A DNA stretch of 8,186 bases from Deltaproteobacteria bacterium (GTDB lineage: Bacteria > Myxococcota_A > UBA796 > UBA2385), in the NCBI GenBank assembly GCA_947462115.1, contig CANHON010000203.1, forward strand, positions 1 to 8,186, in the 5' to 3' direction. The translations under genes were made by a program, and so were the position numbers. The notes beneath the pieces are model-generated. The model was not told the origin of the DNA. It searched no databases and saw nothing but the letters and a program-made list of their open reading frames with translations. Of this stretch, positions 5,926 through 8,186 are shown in pieces. Each line of letters opens with the position of its first letter. Position 1 is the stretch's first letter.

Positions 5926-6729
5926 ATGTCGCAAAGCGATCAGCCACACCAGCAGCTGGGGGCGCGCCCGTGGTTCGTGGCCGGCGCGAGCGGCTACACC
6001 GGCCAGGCGGTCGTCCGTGCGCTCCGCGCGGCCGGCGCGCCGGTGGTCGCGCACATCCGCCCCGGCAGCGCGCAGGCGGCGACGCTCCGGCCCGCCTTCG
6101 AGGCCCTCGGGGCCACCGTGGACCAGACCCCGTGGGCGCCCGAGGCCCTGCGCGCCCGCATCGCGGCCCTCGCACCCCGGGGGGCCTTCGCTTTGCTCGG
6201 GACCACCCGCGCGCGCGGCGCGGCCGAGGCCAAGCGGGGCGAGGCCCCGAGCACCTACGCCAGCGTAGACCAGGACCTGAGCCTGATGCTGCTCGCGGCC
6301 TGCGCCGCTGAGACCAGCGTACCCCGGCCGATCTTCGTCTACCTGTCTAGTATGGGAGCGGACCGCCCCGGCGGCAACGCCTACCTCGCGGCCCGGCACC
6401 GCGTGGAGGCAGAGCTCCGGGTGGGCGCGCTGCCCTACCTCATCGCCCGCCCGGCCTTCATCACCGGCCCCGACCGCGGAGAGGATCGCCCCGCAGAGCG
6501 CTGGGGGGCCGCGGCCACCGACGGCCTCCTCGACCTCGCCCGGGCGCTCGGCGCCAAGCGCTTCGCCGACCGCCTGCACAGCATCGACGCCGCAGGCCTC
6601 GCGCGGGCCTTGGTGGCCTTCGCCCTGGAGCAGTCCCGCGGCCCGGAGGCTCCGATGGACCCGAGCATCCCCACCGGTCGGGTGCTGGACGCCGAGCACC
6701 TCCAGCGCGCCGCCCGCGGCGAGCGCTGA
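5926..6729 (+). CDS. Atypical SDR / NAD(P)-binding Rossmann protein
   Basis: This 267-residue protein starts with a dinucleotide-binding motif GASGYTGQ (G20, G23, G26) after the first beta strand (WFVAG). R45 in AHIRPGS would favour NADP(H). It continues with LGTTRARG (91-98), an SSMGAD motif (141-146) and a ARPAFITGP segment (174-182), the usual layout of NmrA/TIP30-like atypical short-chain dehydrogenases. These act as reductases, epimerases or cofactor-sensing regulators; the substrate is unknown. At the catalytic Y-x-x-x-K site it reads YLAAR (Y153, R157), so Lys is replaced by Arg, which may weaken or remove classical dehydrogenase activity. The start at 5926 is chosen over an upstream in-frame ATG at 5797 because GGAGG lies at 5916-5920 and the longer reading would overlap the divergent nuclease gene. 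Confidence 0.85.
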   Translation: MSQSDQPHQQLGARPWFVAGASGYTGQAVVRALRAAGAPVVAHIRPGSAQAATLRPAFEALGATVDQTPWAPEALRARIAALAPRGAFALLGTTRARGAAEAKRGEAPSTYASVDQDLSLMLLAACAAETSVPRPIFVYLSSMGADRPGGNAYLAARHRVEAELRVGALPYLIARPAFITGPDRGEDRPAERWGAAATDGLLDLARALGAKRFADRLHSIDAAGLARALVAFALEQSRGPEAPMDPSIPTGRVLDAEHLQRAARGER

Positions 6730-6750
6730 GCCAGCGCCAAAACCGCACAA

Positions 6751-6774
6751 GGGCGCCCGGTTGGACGGGCACCC
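6751..6774. terminator. Hairpin between SDR and CheY-like genes
   Basis: GGGCGCCCG (6751-6759) pairs with CGGGCACCC (6766-6774) with one mismatch around the loop GTTGGA. It lies between convergent stops at 6729 and 6802. On the minus strand the stem is followed by TTGTGCGGTTTT, an interrupted U-rich tail, so it fits the CheY-like gene best. On the plus strand no T-run follows. It may serve both genes. Confidence 0.55.
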
Positions 6775-6801
6775 TGCGTGGGTAGGCCGAAGCGCCGCTG
6801 A

Positions 6802-7170
6802 TCAGGCGGTGAGCTTCTGGACGGCGGCGACGAGCAGGTCGGCCTTGAAGGGCTTGACGATCCAGCCCTTCGCGCCCGCGGCCTTGGCGCGCTGGATGAG
6901 GGCAGGCTGGCCTTCCGTGGTGAGCATCACGATTGGCAGCCCGGCGTGCCGGCCGGTGGCGTGTACGGCCTCGATCATGTCGATGCCGTTCATGCGGGGC
7001 ATGTTCACGTCGCAGATCACCATCTTGATGTCCGGGGTGCTGCTGATCTTGTCTTGCCCATCAACGCCGTCCACTGCCTCGACAACGTCGAAGCCGGACT
7101 GGGCGAGGGCCAGGCGAACCTGCTGGCGGACGGTGGCGGAGTCGTCAACAACGAGGACCTTCTTCGACAT
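6802..7170 (-). CDS. Single-domain CheY-like response regulator
   Basis: This 122-residue protein is a complete receiver domain without any output domain. It shows the acidic pair D9-D10, the phosphoacceptor D54 in ICDVNMPRMNG, the switch residue T84 in VMLTTEG, W103 at the position of the CheY aromatic switch (KGWIVKPF), and K106 of the KPF motif. It should receive phosphate from a histidine kinase and signal by binding a partner, as CheY does at the flagellar motor; in a Myxococcota-like organism the target could also be gliding or another process. GGAG six bases before the ATG fixes this start; an upstream in-frame ATG at 7266 would add residues unlike a receiver. The CheX-like gene lies 147 bases upstream on the same strand. 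A palindrome sits just before the ribosome site. Confidence 0.93.
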   Translation of the reverse strand: MSKKVLVVDDSATVRQQVRLALAQSGFDVVEAVDGVDGQDKISSTPDIKMVICDVNMPRMNGIDMIEAVHATGRHAGLPIVMLTTEGQPALIQRAKAAGAKGWIVKPFKADLLVAAVQKLTA

Positions 7171-7181
7171 GGGGAGCTCCT

Positions 7182-7197
7182 GCCCGAATCTTCGGGC
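7182..7197. promoter_or_regulatory. Perfect inverted repeat before the CheY-like gene
   Basis: GCCCGAA (7182-7188), TC, TTCGGGC (7191-7197) is a perfect 7+2+7 palindrome, three bases upstream of the Shine-Dalgarno AGGAG of the leftward CheY-like gene. In RNA it could fold as a five-pair stem (GCCCG/CGGGC) with a six-base loop. It may be an operator or a leader hairpin that influences ribosome access or RNA stability; no protein is known to bind it. Confidence 0.5.
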
Positions 7198-7293
7198 GTG
7201 ATGAACCACGCGGACCGGAGGGCGCGCGCAGGGGTAGGAACGGGGTTGAGCATGGGGCCAACCCAAGGGGCCGGCATCGGGGCTGCGTGAAGC

Positions 7294-7307
7294 GGCGCAA
7301 CGGCGCC
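7294..7307. other. Short hairpin after the CheX-like gene
   Basis: GGCGC (7294-7298), loop AACG, GCGCC (7303-7307) lies about ten bases after the stop of the leftward CheX-like gene. On the minus strand no U-run follows, so it is a poor terminator and read-through into the CheY-like gene is plausible. I saw no good sigma-70 or sigma-54 promoter in the 147-base gap (7171-7317). Confidence 0.35.
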
Positions 7308-7317
7308 AAGACGCAAC

Positions 7318-7842
7318 TTAGAAGAACAGAAGATCGCCTTCGGACTGGCTCAGGTCGACCGCTGACTCGTTCTTTTCGAGCACGAAGCCCGACTCGACGG
7401 TCGCCTCAAACCAGGCCTCGATGGAGCCTTTGCTCGACAGGTACGCTTGGCGCTCGGCGATGCCCGTCCGGCGCTTGCCAACGTCCATGCGCAGGCCGGT
7501 GATGACCATCGGTGTCCCCATCGCCAGCACGAGATCATAGGCCAGCAGACGGTTCTTGATGCGTCCAAGGAGCTGGTTGCTCAGCTCGCCAGCCCAGTCG
7601 CGCACCTGCTCTTCGGTGGGCTGCGCCGAGATCACGTTGGTGCTCTCGAAGAAGTCATAGGTCGCGGCGATCGCGAGGTTTCCCCGCATCTCTCCGCTGG
7701 TAAAGCCGACCACCGACACCATCTCGCTGGGCGACACCGGTGGGACCACCGGGCTCGCGTCTACGCCATAGTCGGCGAGCAAGTCCACGATGCATCCGGC
7801 CAGCAGCTCCGAGATGACCGCTTCGTTCTGCGTTTGAGACAT
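7318..7842 (-). CDS. CheX-like chemotaxis phosphatase
   Basis: This 174-residue protein resembles the CheX/CheC/FliY phosphatases that remove phosphate from CheY-type receivers. The key evidence is GELSNQLLGRIKNRL (85-99), containing the E-x-x-N catalytic motif (E86, N89) on the expected helix. It is preceded by GFTSGEMRGNLAIAA (46-60), the beta hairpin region, and followed by MGTPMVITG (108-116), the conserved Pro-containing strand. An N-terminal helix (ISELLAGCIVDLLADYG) is also typical. The C-terminal 55 residues (about 120-174), ending in an acidic EGDLLFF tail, are less familiar. The start is supported by AGGAGG eight bases upstream on the minus strand; a longer reading from 7926 adds 28 residues without similarity. 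It lies directly upstream of a CheY-like receiver on the same strand, its likely substrate. It could also be called CheC-like, but only one E-x-x-N motif is seen. Confidence 0.8.
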   Translation of the reverse strand: MSQTQNEAVISELLAGCIVDLLADYGVDASPVVPPVSPSEMVSVVGFTSGEMRGNLAIAATYDFFESTNVISAQPTEEQVRDWAGELSNQLLGRIKNRLLAYDLVLAMGTPMVITGLRMDVGKRRTGIAERQAYLSSKGSIEAWFEATVESGFVLEKNESAVDLSQSEGDLLFF

Positions 7843-7940
7843 CCTCTCTCCCTCCTGGGGGGTGCCCAGCTCAGCCGCTGGACCGCGCCCCGCCCCCCTG
7901 GAGTCGGAACCGGCCACCCGGAGCATGAGGCCTGAACAGC

Positions 7941-7956
7941 GCTGATCCCGATCAGC
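7941..7956. promoter_or_regulatory. Palindromic candidate operator between CheX-like and crotonase genes
   Basis: GCTGATC (7941-7947), CC, GATCAGC (7950-7956) is a perfect 7+2+7 inverted repeat in the 173-base gap between divergent starts. It lies 12 bases upstream of TTGACG, a near-consensus -35 box for the rightward gene, a place suited to a dimeric regulator. No regulator gene is in view. Confidence 0.45.
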
Positions 7957-7968
7957 CTGCGCCGCGCC

Positions 7969-7997
7969 TTGACGAACCGGCCCCGGTCGGTGATGGC
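7969..7997 (+). promoter_or_regulatory. Weak candidate promoter of the crotonase gene
   Basis: TTGACG (7969-7974) matches five of six -35 positions. The hexamer 17 bases further (GATGGC, 7992-7997) is a poor -10 match. Transcription would begin near 8004, leaving only a few bases before the GGAGG ribosome site at 8007-8011. The call rests mainly on the -35 box. Confidence 0.3.
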
Positions 7998-8015
7998 CGA
8001 GCCAACGGAGGTTTG

Positions 8016-8186
8016 ATGACCGACCCTAGCCCCATCGTACACATCCAGCTCGACGGCCCTGGCAAGAACGCCCTTGGAACGCCGATGTTCCAGTGGCTGA
8101 TCGCGCAGATCGACGCCGCTGCCGGCCGACCGATCTTGCTGTCGGGGCGCAACGGCGCCTTCTCGGCCGGCCTCGACCTCAAGGAG
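8016..8186 (+). CDS. Crotonase-family protein (enoyl-CoA hydratase/isomerase), 5' part only
   Basis: The first 57 codons are present and the reading frame is open to the right edge. The start is marked by GGAGG at 8007-8011, four bases before the ATG. The translation begins with a beta strand (IVHIQLDGPGKNAL) and reaches LLSGRNGAFSAGLDLKE (41-57), the hallmark crotonase segment whose A51-G52 region helps form the oxyanion hole that holds the thioester carbonyl of acyl-CoA substrates. Crotonase-fold enzymes act as hydratases, isomerases, hydrolases or decarboxylases; the residues that separate these lie beyond the window. The N-terminus is short, without the longer lead seen in some members, so the first beta strand begins within ten residues of the start. 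It is divergent from the CheX-like gene, and nothing links their functions. Confidence 0.85.
   Translation, partial: MTDPSPIVHIQLDGPGKNALGTPMFQWLIAQIDAAAGRPILLSGRNGAFSAGLDLKE

Noticed and set aside
5130..6311. Plus-strand ORF of 393 codons
   Set aside because: It is antisense to exonuclease III and out of frame with the SDR gene; the translation is Arg/Gly/Ala filler.
5191..6750. Minus-strand ORF of 519 codons
   Set aside because: It covers the SDR gene antisense and the nuclease in another frame; no family motif, and both real genes there have clear motifs and ribosome sites.
7171..7317. Possible sigma-54 promoter before the CheY-like gene
   Set aside because: TTGGC and TTGCG segments are present but not with the required GG/GC spacing.

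Overview
The window is very GC-rich with strong G/C bias at third codon positions, so every strand carries long shadow ORFs. Nine complete protein genes and one gene cut by the right edge can be supported, most with a GGAG-type ribosome binding site 4-9 bases before the chosen ATG. Three secreted proteins suggest the phylum Myxococcota (formerly Deltaproteobacteria): one with a Cys / hydrophobic helix / poly-Arg tail resembling MYXO-CTERM, and two lipoproteins, one with an acidic Asp-Ala spacer. That assignment is an inference from protein style, not from a marker gene. No rRNA, tRNA, CRISPR array, transposase or integrase was seen.

Layout: (1) 109-1353 (+), a fold-type I PLP-dependent aminotransferase. 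(2) 1470-1946 (-), a small surface-type protein built of DTG and ADG tandem repeats with a C-terminal anchor, followed by an intrinsic terminator. (3) A 308-base divergent gap at 1947-2254. (4) A rightward trio: a HEAT-repeat lipoprotein (2255-3400), a small conserved cytoplasmic protein resembling DUF6918 (3570-4010), and a lipoprotein with an Asp-Ala spacer and a carboxypeptidase-regulatory-like beta domain (4049-4897). The last two are 38 bases apart and probably co-transcribed. (5) 4941-5846 (-), exodeoxyribonuclease III with a Pro/Ala-rich N-terminal extension, convergent with the trio across a strong hairpin. (6) 5926-6729 (+), an atypical SDR / NAD(P)-binding protein divergent from the nuclease. 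(7) A leftward chemotaxis-type pair: a CheX-like phosphatase (7318-7842) upstream of a single-domain CheY-like receiver (6802-7170). (8) 8016-8186 (+), the first 57 codons of a crotonase-family (enoyl-CoA hydratase/isomerase) protein, divergent from the CheX-like gene.

The one clear functional link is the CheX-like/CheY-like pair: a receiver with its phosphoacceptor Asp and a protein with the CheX/CheC-type E-x-x-N motif, without a kinase or receptor in view. The other genes look like ordinary housekeeping or envelope genes placed side by side. I see no convincing undescribed multi-gene system. The more interesting points are the isolated phosphatase-receiver pair with palindromes at both of its control regions, the repeat-built envelope proteins, the small DUF-like gene between two lipoproteins, and an SDR whose catalytic-type Lys is replaced by Arg.
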